Assembly: GCA_035399245.1 (NCBI GenBank)
Contig: DAOPIR010000016.1
Location: 1-25,882, forward strand
Length of the DNA stretch: 25,882 nt
Direction of reading: 5' to 3'
Source: CAXXOK01 sp035399245
GTDB lineage: Bacteria; Bacillota; Clostridia; Christensenellales; Aristaeellaceae
The translations under genes were made by a program, and so were the position numbers. Every line of letters starts with the position of its first letter. Positions within the stretch are counted from its first letter, which is position 1. The notes beneath the pieces were generated by a model, which saw only the letters and a list, made by a program, of their open reading frames with translations, was not told the DNA's origin and searched no databases. Shown here piece after piece: positions 7,054 through 15,088 of this stretch.

Positions 7054-7082
7054 TTGCATACTTCTGATCGAACTTGTATAAA
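7054..7082 (+). promoter_or_regulatory. Possible second chvE promoter (P2)
   Basis: TTGCAT (7054-7059), a 17-base spacer and TATAAA (7077-7082) give a second plausible promoter. Its -35 overlaps the shared decamer, so one bound regulator could occlude both P1 and P2. Confidence 0.4.
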
Positions 7083-7214
7083 AATACGCAGATTTGTCTT
7101 TCGTGTTCACCATTGATTGCAACGATTTCTCTGTCAACACAGTACTTTACGAACGTTAATTTGCTATGTTTCCAAATAATGGAGAGGTCTTGTATTCATT
7201 TATTCCGTTTTCCG

Positions 7215-7242
7215 GACTGACATACTGATATGTAAGTCAGTC
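7215..7242 (+). other. Hairpin in the chvE leader
   Basis: GACTGAC (7215-7221) pairs with GTCAGTC (7236-7242), and CAT/ATG can extend the stem inside the loop. It stands just before the A-rich AAGGAG ribosome binding site. No T-tract follows on the plus strand, so it is more likely an mRNA-stabilising or translation-modulating element than a terminator. Confidence 0.45.
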
Positions 7243-7273
7243 TTGAAATAAAAAAAAAGGAGTGTATGCAACA

Positions 7274-8326
7274 ATGAAAAAGGTTCTCGCACTAGTATTG
7301 ACCCTTGCTCTGTTACTGTCTGTGGTCGGCACAGCCATGGCAGCCAGCAAAGTCGGTGTGGCAATGCCCACACAGAGCCTCCAGCGCTGGAATCAAGACG
7401 GCGCCTACATGAAGGAAAAGCTTGAAGAAGCGGGCTATGAAGTAGACCTCCAGTATGCCAACAACGAAGTTGCCACGCAGGTATCGCAGATCGAAACAAT
7501 GCTGCTTAACGGCTGCGAAGTACTGGTTATCGCATCCATCGACGGCAGCGCGCTGGGCACCGTGCTTGCAACCGCGGCCGATATGGATGTCCCCGTGATT
7601 GCATACGACCGTCTGTTGACCGCAACGCCGGACGTAAGCTACTACACGACGTTTGATAATTACGGCGTGGGCACCATCCAGGGCACCTATCTCAAGGATG
7701 CGTTCGATCTGGATAATGCTGCCGGCCCCTTCAACATGGAAATCTTCTGCGGCGACCCGGGCGACAACAATGCCGGCTTATTCTTCCAGGGCGCGATCGA
7801 CGTGCTGCAGCCCTACATCGACTCCGGCGTTATCGTAATCCCCAGCGGCCAGGTCGAGTTTGAGCAGTGTGCCACCGCAGACTGGGATTCCGCCAATGCA
7901 CAGTCCCGCATGGACAACCTGATTGCGGCCTACTACACCGGCGACACCAAGCTTGACATGGTGCTGTGCTCCAACGACTCCACCGCGCTGGGCGTAACCA
8001 ACAGCTTGATTGCTGCCGGCTTCGACCTTGACAACTTCCCGGTCATCACCGGCCAGGACTGCGACAAAGCCAACACCATGAACATGATCGCCGGCTATCA
8101 GGCGATGTCAGTGTTTAAGGACACCCGTACGCTGGCTGAGCAGACGGTTGCTATGGTATCGGATATTCTGGCAGGCGTCGTGCCCGATACCAACGCCACC
8201 TATAACAACGGCGTGTTTGATGTTCCCAGCTATAACTGTACGCCGGTCTTCGCCAATGCGGACAATTATGAAGAGCTGCTCATCGACAGCGGTTACTACT
8301 CCAAGGCTGATCTTGGCTTGGAATAA
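7274..8326 (+). CDS. chvE: Multiple-monosaccharide ABC transporter substrate-binding protein
   Basis: The 350-residue precursor has a signal peptide ending AMA, with likely cleavage before ASKVGVAMP at residue 24. The mature protein is a type I periplasmic-binding fold of the ChvE/XylF group. KVGVAMPTQSLQRWNQDG opens lobe 1 with the usual sugar-contacting Arg-Trp, DMDVPVIAYDRLL marks the hinge-side strand, and SNDSTALGV and ITGQDCD are lobe 2 binding segments. It should capture a pentose or hexose outside the membrane and deliver it to MmsB. I prefer the ATG at 7274 to the in-frame GTG at 7262, because the GTG overlaps the AAGGAG ribosome binding site. Curiously there is no lipobox Cys. The gene heads chvE-mmsA-mmsB and is followed by an internal terminator. 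Confidence 0.92.
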   Translation: MKKVLALVLTLALLLSVVGTAMAASKVGVAMPTQSLQRWNQDGAYMKEKLEEAGYEVDLQYANNEVATQVSQIETMLLNGCEVLVIASIDGSALGTVLATAADMDVPVIAYDRLLTATPDVSYYTTFDNYGVGTIQGTYLKDAFDLDNAAGPFNMEIFCGDPGDNNAGLFFQGAIDVLQPYIDSGVIVIPSGQVEFEQCATADWDSANAQSRMDNLIAAYYTGDTKLDMVLCSNDSTALGVTNSLIAAGFDLDNFPVITGQDCDKANTMNMIAGYQAMSVFKDTRTLAEQTVAMVSDILAGVVPDTNATYNNGVFDVPSYNCTPVFANADNYEELLIDSGYYSKADLGLE

Positions 8327-8361
8327 TATCTGAACCAATCATCCGGTAACAAAGGCGACAG

Positions 8362-8393
8362 GAGGCGGGCGATCTCTACGCCCGCCTCTTTTT
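8362..8393 (+). terminator. Intercistronic terminator between chvE and mmsA
   Basis: GAGGCGGGCG (8362-8371) and CGCCCGCCTC (8379-8388) form a perfect 10-bp GC-rich stem with a 7-base loop, followed directly by TTTTT. It lies within the operon, 36 bases after the chvE stop and 21 before the mmsA start. This is the usual way to make more binding protein than membrane components. Confidence 0.88.
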
Positions 8394-8414
8394 CGAAATC
8401 AGGAGGAACATCGG

Positions 8415-9965
8415 GTGGATACATTAATCCTGAAAATGCGGGACATTACCAAGCTTTTCCCCGGCGTAAAAGCATTGGACAACGTCAATATCGAGGTAAC
8501 CGAAGGGCAGATCCACGCAATATGCGGTGAAAACGGCGCCGGAAAATCAACCCTGATGAACGTGCTGTCGGGAATTTATCCCTACGGCACCTACGCAGGA
8601 GATATTATCTATCAGGGGGAAACCTGTGCGTTTCACGACATCAAGGATTCGGAAAAAGTCGGCATCGCCATTATCCATCAGGAGCTGGCACTGGTACCGT
8701 ATCTAAGCATCGCCGAGAATATGTTTCTAGGCAACGAACAAGCTACAAGCGGGGTTATCAACTGGGACTTAACCAACCAAAAGGCCGCGCAGTACATGAA
8801 AATGGTCGGCCTGCACGATAATCCGCGAACGCTGATCAAGGACATCGGCATGGGCAAGCAGCAACTGGTTGAAATCGCCAAGGCGCTGGCCAAAAACGTG
8901 AAGCTGCTCATCCTGGATGAGCCAACTTCCTCGCTTAACGAAAGCGACGCCAAGAAACTTCTGGACTTATTGCTGCAATTTAAGAAGGAGAAGGGAATTA
9001 CCTCAATCCTGATTTCCCATAAACTCAACGAACTGGTCTACTGTGCAGACAAAATCACCATAATCCGTGACGGTCAAGCCATCGATACCCTCGTCAAGGG
9101 TGTGGATGACTTTTCTGAACCGCGCATTATCAAAGGCATGGTCGGTCGAGAGATGACAAATCGGTTTCCGCCCCGTGAGCACAATATCGGCGATGTGGCG
9201 CTGGAAACGAAGCAATGGACGGTTTACCATCCCCTGTATGCAGATAAAAAGGTGGTGGACGACGTATCCATCACCGTTCATCAGGGCGAAGTGGTGGGCA
9301 TTGCGGGCCTGATCGGCGCCGGACGTACGGAGCTTGCAATGTCACTGTTTGGCAAGGCATACGGCAAACATATCTCCGGCGAGCTGCTCCTGCATGGCCA
9401 ACCGGTTGAACTGCATTCCGTTGCGCAGGCCATCTCAGCAGGGCTGGCTTATGTAACCGAAGATCGCAAGGGCAACGGGTTGATCGTTTCAGACAGCATC
9501 AAGCACAATATTACCTTGGCGCGTCCCGAGTTCATCTCCACACACGGGGTTTTGGACAAGGACCTGGAAACGCATAAAGCCAAGGAAATCAAAGAGAAGC
9601 TCAACATCAAAGCGACATCGGTTGAGCAGCTGGTGAATAACTTGTCAGGCGGTAACCAGCAAAAGGTATTGGTAGGCAAATGGATCTTTGCCGAGCCTGA
9701 AATCCTGCTGCTGGATGAGCCGACCCGCGGCATCGATGTCGGCGCGAAGTTTGAAATCTACCAGATTATCAACCATCTGGTAGCGCAGGGCAAAGCCGTG
9801 CTGATGATTTCTTCTGAGCTGCCGGAACTGCTGGGCATGTGCGATCGCATCTATGTGATGAACGAAAGCCGTATTATTAACGAATTGCCCATCCAGGATG
9901 CTTCTCAGGAAAAAATAATGGGATATATCATGCAAGACAGCAACAAGGGAGAGATCAGCGCATGA
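8415..9965 (+). CDS. mmsA: Multiple-monosaccharide ABC transporter ATP-binding protein
   Basis: This 516-residue protein has two fused ABC domains, as in XylG, RbsA and MmsA. Domain 1 has Walker A GENGAGKST (38-46), Q-loop region IIHQE, a degenerate signature IGMGKQQ and Walker B LLILDEPTS (164-172). Domain 2 has the degenerate Walker A GLIGAGRTE (298-306) normal for this family, signature LSGGNQQK (410-417) and Walker B LLLDEPTRG (431-439). It powers sugar import on the cytoplasmic face of the membrane with MmsB and ChvE. The start is GTG, 8 bases after AGGAGG. The last codons overlap mmsB by ATGA, giving translational coupling. Confidence 0.95.
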   Translation: MDTLILKMRDITKLFPGVKALDNVNIEVTEGQIHAICGENGAGKSTLMNVLSGIYPYGTYAGDIIYQGETCAFHDIKDSEKVGIAIIHQELALVPYLSIAENMFLGNEQATSGVINWDLTNQKAAQYMKMVGLHDNPRTLIKDIGMGKQQLVEIAKALAKNVKLLILDEPTSSLNESDAKKLLDLLLQFKKEKGITSILISHKLNELVYCADKITIIRDGQAIDTLVKGVDDFSEPRIIKGMVGREMTNRFPPREHNIGDVALETKQWTVYHPLYADKKVVDDVSITVHQGEVVGIAGLIGAGRTELAMSLFGKAYGKHISGELLLHGQPVELHSVAQAISAGLAYVTEDRKGNGLIVSDSIKHNITLARPEFISTHGVLDKDLETHKAKEIKEKLNIKATSVEQLVNNLSGGNQQKVLVGKWIFAEPEILLLDEPTRGIDVGAKFEIYQIINHLVAQGKAVLMISSELPELLGMCDRIYVMNESRIINELPIQDASQEKIMGYIMQDSNKGEISA

Positions 9966-11203
9966 ACAAAGTAGCTAAACTTAAAGGAACAGGCAAATCA
10001 TTCAAGGGCAACATCCGCCAGTACAGCATGCTGATCGCACTGGTCATCATCATTATCTTCTTCCAAATTCTTACCGGCGGGCGGCTGCTCTACCCGATGA
10101 ATGTCTCCAACATCGTTTTCCAAAATGCATATGTCGTCATTCTGGCCACAGGCATGCTGCTGTGTATCCTCACAGGCGGCAACATCGACCTTGCTGTTGG
10201 TTCTGTTGTGGCTGTGGTCAGCGCATGCGCCGGTACCTTTATTATTACCTGGGGATGGAACGTATACCTTTCCATCGCGCTGTGCCTGCTGATCGGTATA
10301 TTAATCGGCATGTGGCAGGGCTTCTGGATTGCGTACGTCAAGATTCCGCCCTTCATTGTTACACTGGCAGGCATGCTGATCTTCCGCGGATTGTGCCTGC
10401 TGATCCTTAACGGATTAACGCTGGCGCCGTTTCCCGATGAATACCTGATGTTCTCCACCGGCTTTTTCGCAAAGGATGCAAAGATCCTGATCTGGGGGAC
10501 CAAGGTGAATATCGTCTGCTTGATTTCCGGCGTGGCCATTGCGCTGATCTTCTGTATCCTCCAGCTGATCACACGCAAAAACCGTATCCGCAAGGGATAT
10601 GCGGTGGATCCGGTCTGGATGATGACAACCAAGATGATTATCATTTCCGCGGCACTGATCTTCTTCTTCACACTGTTAGCGCAGTACCAGGGCATCCCCA
10701 CGGTGCTCGCACTGCTGGGCATCATCCTGGTGGCCTACTCGTTCTTCACCAACAACACCGTGATGGGGCGGCATATCTATGCACTGGGCGGCAATGAAAA
10801 GGCTGCGCGTCTGTCCGGCATCAAAACCCAGCGACTTATGTTCTTCGCCTACACCAACATGGGCTTTCTCGCCGGCGTAGCGGGCCTCGTATTCGCCGCA
10901 CGCCTCAATTCCGCCAGCCCGCTGGCCGGTAAAAGCTTCGAGCTGGATGCCATCGGCGCGTGCTTTATCGGCGGCGCCTCCGCCTACGGCGGCACCGGCA
11001 CCATCGGCGGCGCTCTCGTAGGTGCGCTGATTATGGGCGTGCTGAACAACGGCATGTCTATCATGGGCATTAACTCCAACACCCAGCAGGTGGTAAAAGG
11101 CATGGTTGTGCTGGCCGCCGTTGCCCTTGACGTTGTCAGCAAAATGGACTTTTCCCTGTTCAACCGCAGAAAAAAGAACATTGCGTTTGAGGCAAAAAGC
11201 TGA
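9962..11203 (+). CDS. mmsB: Multiple-monosaccharide ABC transporter permease
   Basis: This 413-residue polytopic membrane protein of the BPD_transp_2 (RbsC/XylH) family has roughly ten hydrophobic segments, beginning at about residues 22-40. GGNIDLAVGS (near 70) and the EAA-like region with FAARLNSASPLAGKSFELDAI, followed by GGASAYGGTGTIGGALVGA, are the conserved loops that contact the ATPase and line the sugar path. A polar insert near residues 200-220 (TRKNRIRKGYAVD) is typical of the longer MmsB/XylH subgroup. Its ATG overlaps the mmsA stop in ATGA, so the two are coupled. With ChvE and MmsA it makes a complete importer. Confidence 0.94.
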   Translation: MNKVAKLKGTGKSFKGNIRQYSMLIALVIIIIFFQILTGGRLLYPMNVSNIVFQNAYVVILATGMLLCILTGGNIDLAVGSVVAVVSACAGTFIITWGWNVYLSIALCLLIGILIGMWQGFWIAYVKIPPFIVTLAGMLIFRGLCLLILNGLTLAPFPDEYLMFSTGFFAKDAKILIWGTKVNIVCLISGVAIALIFCILQLITRKNRIRKGYAVDPVWMMTTKMIIISAALIFFFTLLAQYQGIPTVLALLGIILVAYSFFTNNTVMGRHIYALGGNEKAARLSGIKTQRLMFFAYTNMGFLAGVAGLVFAARLNSASPLAGKSFELDAIGACFIGGASAYGGTGTIGGALVGALIMGVLNNGMSIMGINSNTQQVVKGMVVLAAVALDVVSKMDFSLFNRRKKNIAFEAKS

Positions 11204-11234
11204 CGTTATGCGAAATCGAACCTCTTAAAAATTC

Positions 11235-11262
11235 TACTGCCGCTTCTCAGGAGGCGGCAGTA
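11235..11262 (+). terminator. Terminator-like hairpin after mmsB
   Basis: TACTGCCGC (11235-11243) and GCGGCAGTA (11254-11262) form a perfect 9-bp stem with a 10-base loop, 32 bases after the mmsB stop. The following plus-strand bases are only weakly T-rich. It could be an imperfect terminator or an RNA 3-prime-end stabiliser. Confidence 0.5.
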
Positions 11263-11274
11263 TTGCTGTATCTA

Positions 11275-11283
11275 TGGTATACT
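11275..11283 (+). promoter_or_regulatory. Extended -10 promoter of the TraB-like gene
   Basis: TGGTATACT (11275-11283) is an extended -10 element about 77 bases before the start at 11360. No good -35 is seen at the expected place. That is tolerable for extended -10 promoters. Confidence 0.45.
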
Positions 11284-11359
11284 GGATGCACGTGCCTGCC
11301 TCATAAGTTGTATTGCTGCCGGGTACGCAATCCCGTATGCGTTGAAAGGACCCTGTTTT

Positions 11360-12514
11360 ATGGAGAATAATATAACCCGACTTACGTATCAGGATAAGGA
11401 AATCCTGTTGATCGGCACAGCGCATGTATCCAAAGGCAGCGCTGCGCTGGTAAAAAAGGTGATTGAAGAAGAGCACCCCGACAGTGTGTGTATCGAGCTT
11501 GATAAAGACAGATACAACAGCATGCGGGATCCGAAAGCCTGGGAGCGCACCGATGTGGTGCAGGTAATCAAATCCAAAAAAGTCGGGTTTTTGCTTGCCA
11601 ATCTCGCGCTGAGTTCCTACCAGAAGAAGATCGCGAAAAAGCTGCATGTGTCGGTAGGCGGCGAAATGATACAGGGTATGAAAAGCGCTGAAGAGATCGG
11701 CGCGACGCTGGTGCTGGCCGACCGGAATATTCAAACAACATTTTTGCGCATTTGGCGAAAGTTGAACCTATGGGAAAAGTGCAAGCTGATTGTAAACTTT
11801 TTATTCGTTTCCGACGATGATACCGACATCAAGGACGAGGATCTGCAAAAGCTTTTGCAGGAGGATATGCTGGAAGCCGTGCTGTCGGATATGCGTAAAT
11901 CGTTTCCTAAAATCGGGGATATCCTGATCAGCGAGCGCGACCAGCACCTGGCCGCCAAGATCAAGGAAGCGCCTGGGAAAAAGATCGTAGCCGTGCTTGG
12001 CGGCGCCCATGTACCCGGCGTAAAAAAAGAAATCTACCAAACGCAGGATCTTGCCGGCATTACAACCATTCCACCTAAAAAGCCATACGCGAAAATCATC
12101 GGGTGGACAATTTCGGCGCTGATTATCGGCCTGATCACCTATGGATTTATCACCAACACACAAACCGGCCTGCGGCAGCTGTCGTCCTGGATTATCTGGA
12201 ACGGCGGCCTTGCGGCCCTGTTCGTAGCGCTGGTACTCCCCCATCCGCTGACCATTCTTACCGCGCTGGTCGCGGCGCCGATTACCTCGCTCAACCCCAT
12301 GCTGGCCTGCGGCTGGTTTGCGGGTCTGGCCGAAGCGACGCTGCATAAACCCGCCGTGCAGGATGTGCTGAACGTACACAACGACATCACCAGTTTCAAA
12401 GGCTTTTTTAAAAACAGGTTTTTAAAGGCATTAATGGTGGTGGTGCTGGGCAATATCGGCAGCAGCCTGGGCACATATATTGCCGGAATCGATATTATCA
12501 AGAACCTCTTTTAG
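11360..12514 (+). CDS. TraB/PrgY-type (Tiki superfamily) membrane protein
   Basis: This 384-residue protein has a cytoplasmic-like domain of about 240 residues followed by about four membrane segments (roughly 248-268, 282-300, 303-325, 356-378). Family hallmarks are the two GxxH motifs, GTAH (19-22) near the N-terminus and GGAH (214-217), and the SERD segment with Glu192 and Asp194. These correspond to the metal-dependent active-site pattern proposed for TraB/GumN/Tiki proteins. PrgY of Enterococcus, a relative, lowers peptide pheromone activity, so proteolysis or sequestration of a peptide is possible. The start at 11360 has GAAAGGA 9 bases upstream. An in-frame TTG at 11342 overlaps that site and is less likely. 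It stands alone between the sugar importer and the convergent glycosyltransferase. Confidence 0.85.
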   Translation: MENNITRLTYQDKEILLIGTAHVSKGSAALVKKVIEEEHPDSVCIELDKDRYNSMRDPKAWERTDVVQVIKSKKVGFLLANLALSSYQKKIAKKLHVSVGGEMIQGMKSAEEIGATLVLADRNIQTTFLRIWRKLNLWEKCKLIVNFLFVSDDDTDIKDEDLQKLLQEDMLEAVLSDMRKSFPKIGDILISERDQHLAAKIKEAPGKKIVAVLGGAHVPGVKKEIYQTQDLAGITTIPPKKPYAKIIGWTISALIIGLITYGFITNTQTGLRQLSSWIIWNGGLAALFVALVLPHPLTILTALVAAPITSLNPMLACGWFAGLAEATLHKPAVQDVLNVHNDITSFKGFFKNRFLKALMVVVLGNIGSSLGTYIAGIDIIKNLF

Positions 12515-12561
12515 CATTAACGATCCGCTTCGATACGGTTGATCTAAAGGTGATAATAAAA

Positions 12562-12611
12562 CAAAGCCCCTGTATGATGAAAATCCACTTCGTCTTCATA
12601 CAGGGGCTTTG
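12562..12611. terminator. Bidirectional terminator between convergent genes
   Basis: CAAAGCCCCTGTATGA (12562-12577) and TCATACAGGGGCTTTG (12596-12611) form a perfect 16-bp stem with an 18-base loop. The best T-tract (TTTTATTAT) follows on the minus strand, so it mainly ends the glycosyltransferase transcript. On the plus strand it would also stop the TraB-like gene. Confidence 0.85.
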
Positions 12612-12623
12612 GTCTGCATTTGC

Positions 12624-13592
12624 TCACTCATCCACAACAGGATCAGCCTTTTCTTTGTTTAAGTAGCGGTCGATGATAAAGCGCGGACGATGCTTGGTTT
12701 CGTTGTAAATCTTGCCGATATATTCGCCGATCACACCCAGGCAAAACAGCTGAATCCCGCCGATCATCCAGATGGATGCCAGGGTGCTGGTCCAGCCGAT
12801 TACAGCTTTGCCGACAATCCACGAAACCAGCGTATAAACGAGCATACAAAGCGAAACCAGCAAAATCACGATACCCAGTGTTGTGATCATGCGCAGCGGC
12901 TTGACCGAAAAACTGGTGATCCCATCGATAGCAAACGCCAGCATCTTTTTAAACGGATACTTGCTCTCCCCCGCATAGCGCTCGCTACGGTCGTAATACA
13001 CCACGCCCGACTGAAAGCCGACCAGCGGCGCCAGTCCGCGCAAAAACAGGTTGACTTCTTTGAAGGCTGCCAGCGCCTCCAGCGCGCGGCGGCTCATGAG
13101 GCGGTAATCCGCATGGTTGTACATGATATCCACGCCCAGGCCCTTCATAAGCTTGTAAAAGAGCAGGGCGGTATGCCGTTTGAAAAAGGTATCGGTATCG
13201 CGCTTATTGCGCACGCCGTACACCACATCGCAGCCCTTATCATATTCATCCAGAAAACGGTCGATGGCATTGATATCGTCCTGCAGGTCCGCATCCATAG
13301 AGATGCTGACGTCGCAGTGCTTTCGGGCCGTCATCAGCCCCGCCAGCAGCGCGTTTTGATGCCCGCGGTTGCGGCTTAGTTTCAAGCCTTCGAACAGCGG
13401 ATTTTGCGTATACAGCTTTTCAATGATCGCCCAGGTTTGATCCTTGCTTCCATCGTCCACAAGCAGCACGCGGCTATCCTCTCCGCAGCGTCCCGCGGCA
13501 ATCAGCGCCTGCACTTTTTCGGTGATTCGTTTGGCAGTCTCGGGCAGCACCTGCTCTTCGTTATAGCACGGAATGACGATCATCAGTTTCAT
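12624..13592 (-). CDS. GtrB/DPM1-like family 2 glycosyltransferase, polyprenyl-phosphate type
   Basis: This 322-residue protein has a GT-A domain (1-225) and two C-terminal membrane helices (about 236-260 and 268-292), the arrangement of GtrB, ArnC-like and dolichol-phosphate-mannose-synthase-like enzymes. Motifs are IVIPCYNEE at the N-terminus, VDDGSKD with the nucleotide-binding Asp pair (46-47), and DADLQDD (100-106) holding the metal-binding DxD. Such enzymes move a sugar from a nucleotide donor to undecaprenyl phosphate on the inner face of the membrane, for later use in wall or surface glycans. An upstream open extension to 13844 runs inside the caspase-like gene in another frame. The ATG at 13592, preceded by GAGGGAAACAGG, is the real start. 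It is last in the run, 17 bases after the caspase-like gene. Confidence 0.92.
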   Translation of the reverse strand: MKLMIVIPCYNEEQVLPETAKRITEKVQALIAAGRCGEDSRVLLVDDGSKDQTWAIIEKLYTQNPLFEGLKLSRNRGHQNALLAGLMTARKHCDVSISMDADLQDDINAIDRFLDEYDKGCDVVYGVRNKRDTDTFFKRHTALLFYKLMKGLGVDIMYNHADYRLMSRRALEALAAFKEVNLFLRGLAPLVGFQSGVVYYDRSERYAGESKYPFKKMLAFAIDGITSFSVKPLRMITTLGIVILLVSLCMLVYTLVSWIVGKAVIGWTSTLASIWMIGGIQLFCLGVIGEYIGKIYNETKHRPRFIIDRYLNKEKADPVVDE

Positions 13593-13609
13593 CGCCTGTT
13601 TCCCTCTTT

Positions 13610-15088
13610 CTATCGTGTAATCACAATGCGATTGCTCATGGCCGAAAACACAGAATCTCCTATCCATGCTTCCACACGGACGCTGTATTCTCCTTCGGAC
13701 ACTCGTTCGCCGCTTTGGTCGCAGCCGTTCCAGTAGTAGCAACTGCCGGCGGGCACAATGCCTAGCGGGCGTGTGGAGCCGCGATAGCTCAAGCGTTTCA
13801 CGGTTTGCCCATCGGCATCCACCACCGTAACGCTCAGCGCACACGGCAGGGAATGCTGTACAAAGATGGGCATTTCCATGGTCTCCGCCGCCTGATAATC
13901 CGCAGGCGTCTGCACGCTCAGCAGCAGGTTGCCCTCCGTGGGGATCACGGTGATCACATGCCCCGTCTGCATGGTCAGCACATCATCCTCCAGTGACAGC
14001 ACCTGCACCAGCACATAGCCGTACAGGTCGTCCTCGCCCTGGTTGAGCGATATTTCCCGAACCTTTCGTCCCGGCATCACCGCGCCCGCCAGATCGCCGA
14101 ACGCCGTAAAACGTTCCGCGTCATCGTAAAGCAGCTCAGCCTCGTCAAACTGCCAGCGCCCGTCCCGAAAATACACAATCTGGTACGCTACGCGCACCGG
14201 CCGCACCGCCGTATAGGTCAGGGTAAGGATATCGTCCGCATTCATCACATCATCGGAAAACTCAACGTCCAAAATCGGCGATTGCTCCTGCGTGATCTCC
14301 GCGTCGGTATCATATGTAAAAAATACGGTTTCATCCTCCTGCGGGTACAGCTGCGGTGTGGACGCCCCATGGTTTTGCAGCAGATAGCGGTGCAGTTCGG
14401 TCAGCGTGACCGCGCCGTCGCGGTTGCGGTCGGCGGGATAATCCCATCGGGGGCTCAATCCCTGGGCCAGAATTTGGGTGAAGTAAAATGATCCCTGGGC
14501 CAGGCTGCTCTGTCCGTTCCAATACCAGCTTTCCTCCATCGCACCGGAGCTGGTAAGCACCTTAAAATCGGCGGACCGAAAGCAAACGGTATCCGGCTGT
14601 TCGCGCATACCCTTGCCGATGAACGCGCCGGAATAACAGGCGTCCAGCAAAATGATCTTCGTTCCCGCAATGCCATCAAACAGCGCTTCCAGTGCTGCGG
14701 CGGTCAAGCCGCACTCCGTTTGTCCGTCGCTGAGGAGCAGCACGGTTTCTCCCCTGGCGTCATGATCGCCGTGCGTGGAAAGGTACAGGTAGCTGACATC
14801 GTTTGCGTCGGCATCCCCGAACGCCTTTTGTATCCACTCCCCCAGCATTGCGGTGCTTATAACCGGTTCCTGCGGGATCAGCACCGTATCAAATACCATT
14901 GTTCCGCCCTGCAAGGCGGCTGCCATATCCTGCACATTATTGTCCGAGGAAAAATCAGTGCTCTCCTGGGAGAGAAACTCATTCACCCCCACCAGCAGCG
15001 CACGGTTTTGCCGTATCGTATCCTCCGCCAGGCCCGCAATCGGCAGGCAAAGCATGGCGACGATCAGAAATCCCGCAATGATCCGCAT
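13610..15088 (-). CDS. Secreted caspase-like (peptidase C14) protein with EF-hand-like loop and Ig-like C-terminus
   Basis: This 492-residue protein begins with a signal peptide ending in IAGLA (cleavage before EDTIRQ, about residue 21). A caspase-fold domain follows at about 27-245. RALLVGVNEF is the first strand, LYLSTHGDHD supplies the candidate catalytic His106, and IILLDACYSGAF the candidate catalytic Cys151. DRNRDGAVTLTE (220-231) matches the DxNxDGxxxxxE calcium loop of EF-hands. The C-terminal part (about 395-490), with WNGCDQSGERVSEGEYSVRV, resembles a FlgD-type Ig-like domain, as in many exported proteins. The role is probably exported Arg/Lys- or Asp-specific proteolysis, possibly calcium-dependent, acting at the envelope. 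The substrate is unknown. GGGAGGA precedes the ATG. It lies between the CHAP hydrolase and the glycosyltransferase. Confidence 0.87.
   Translation of the reverse strand: MRIIAGFLIVAMLCLPIAGLAEDTIRQNRALLVGVNEFLSQESTDFSSDNNVQDMAAALQGGTMVFDTVLIPQEPVISTAMLGEWIQKAFGDADANDVSYLYLSTHGDHDARGETVLLLSDGQTECGLTAAALEALFDGIAGTKIILLDACYSGAFIGKGMREQPDTVCFRSADFKVLTSSGAMEESWYWNGQSSLAQGSFYFTQILAQGLSPRWDYPADRNRDGAVTLTELHRYLLQNHGASTPQLYPQEDETVFFTYDTDAEITQEQSPILDVEFSDDVMNADDILTLTYTAVRPVRVAYQIVYFRDGRWQFDEAELLYDDAERFTAFGDLAGAVMPGRKVREISLNQGEDDLYGYVLVQVLSLEDDVLTMQTGHVITVIPTEGNLLLSVQTPADYQAAETMEMPIFVQHSLPCALSVTVVDADGQTVKRLSYRGSTRPLGIVPAGSCYYWNGCDQSGERVSEGEYSVRVEAWIGDSVFSAMSNRIVITR

Larger units (their letters stand above)
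6730..7273. other. Regulatory region between the LacI gene and chvE
   Basis: About 540 bases separate the divergent starts. They hold one promoter toward the regulator, two candidate promoters toward chvE (7021-7082), the phased TTTGGC repeats, the 16-bp palindrome, two copies of CAACGATTT (7025-7033 and 7120-7128), and a leader hairpin at 7215-7242. Open frames here lack ribosome binding sites and protein-like composition. The leader before chvE is over 200 bases, long for a simple sugar operon. Confidence 0.7.

Noticed and set aside
13593..13844. N-terminal extension of the glycosyltransferase by 84 codons
   Set aside because: The extension overlaps the caspase-like coding sequence in another frame and is Arg/Cys-rich junk. 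The family starts at MKLMIVIPCYNEE, with a ribosome binding site directly upstream.
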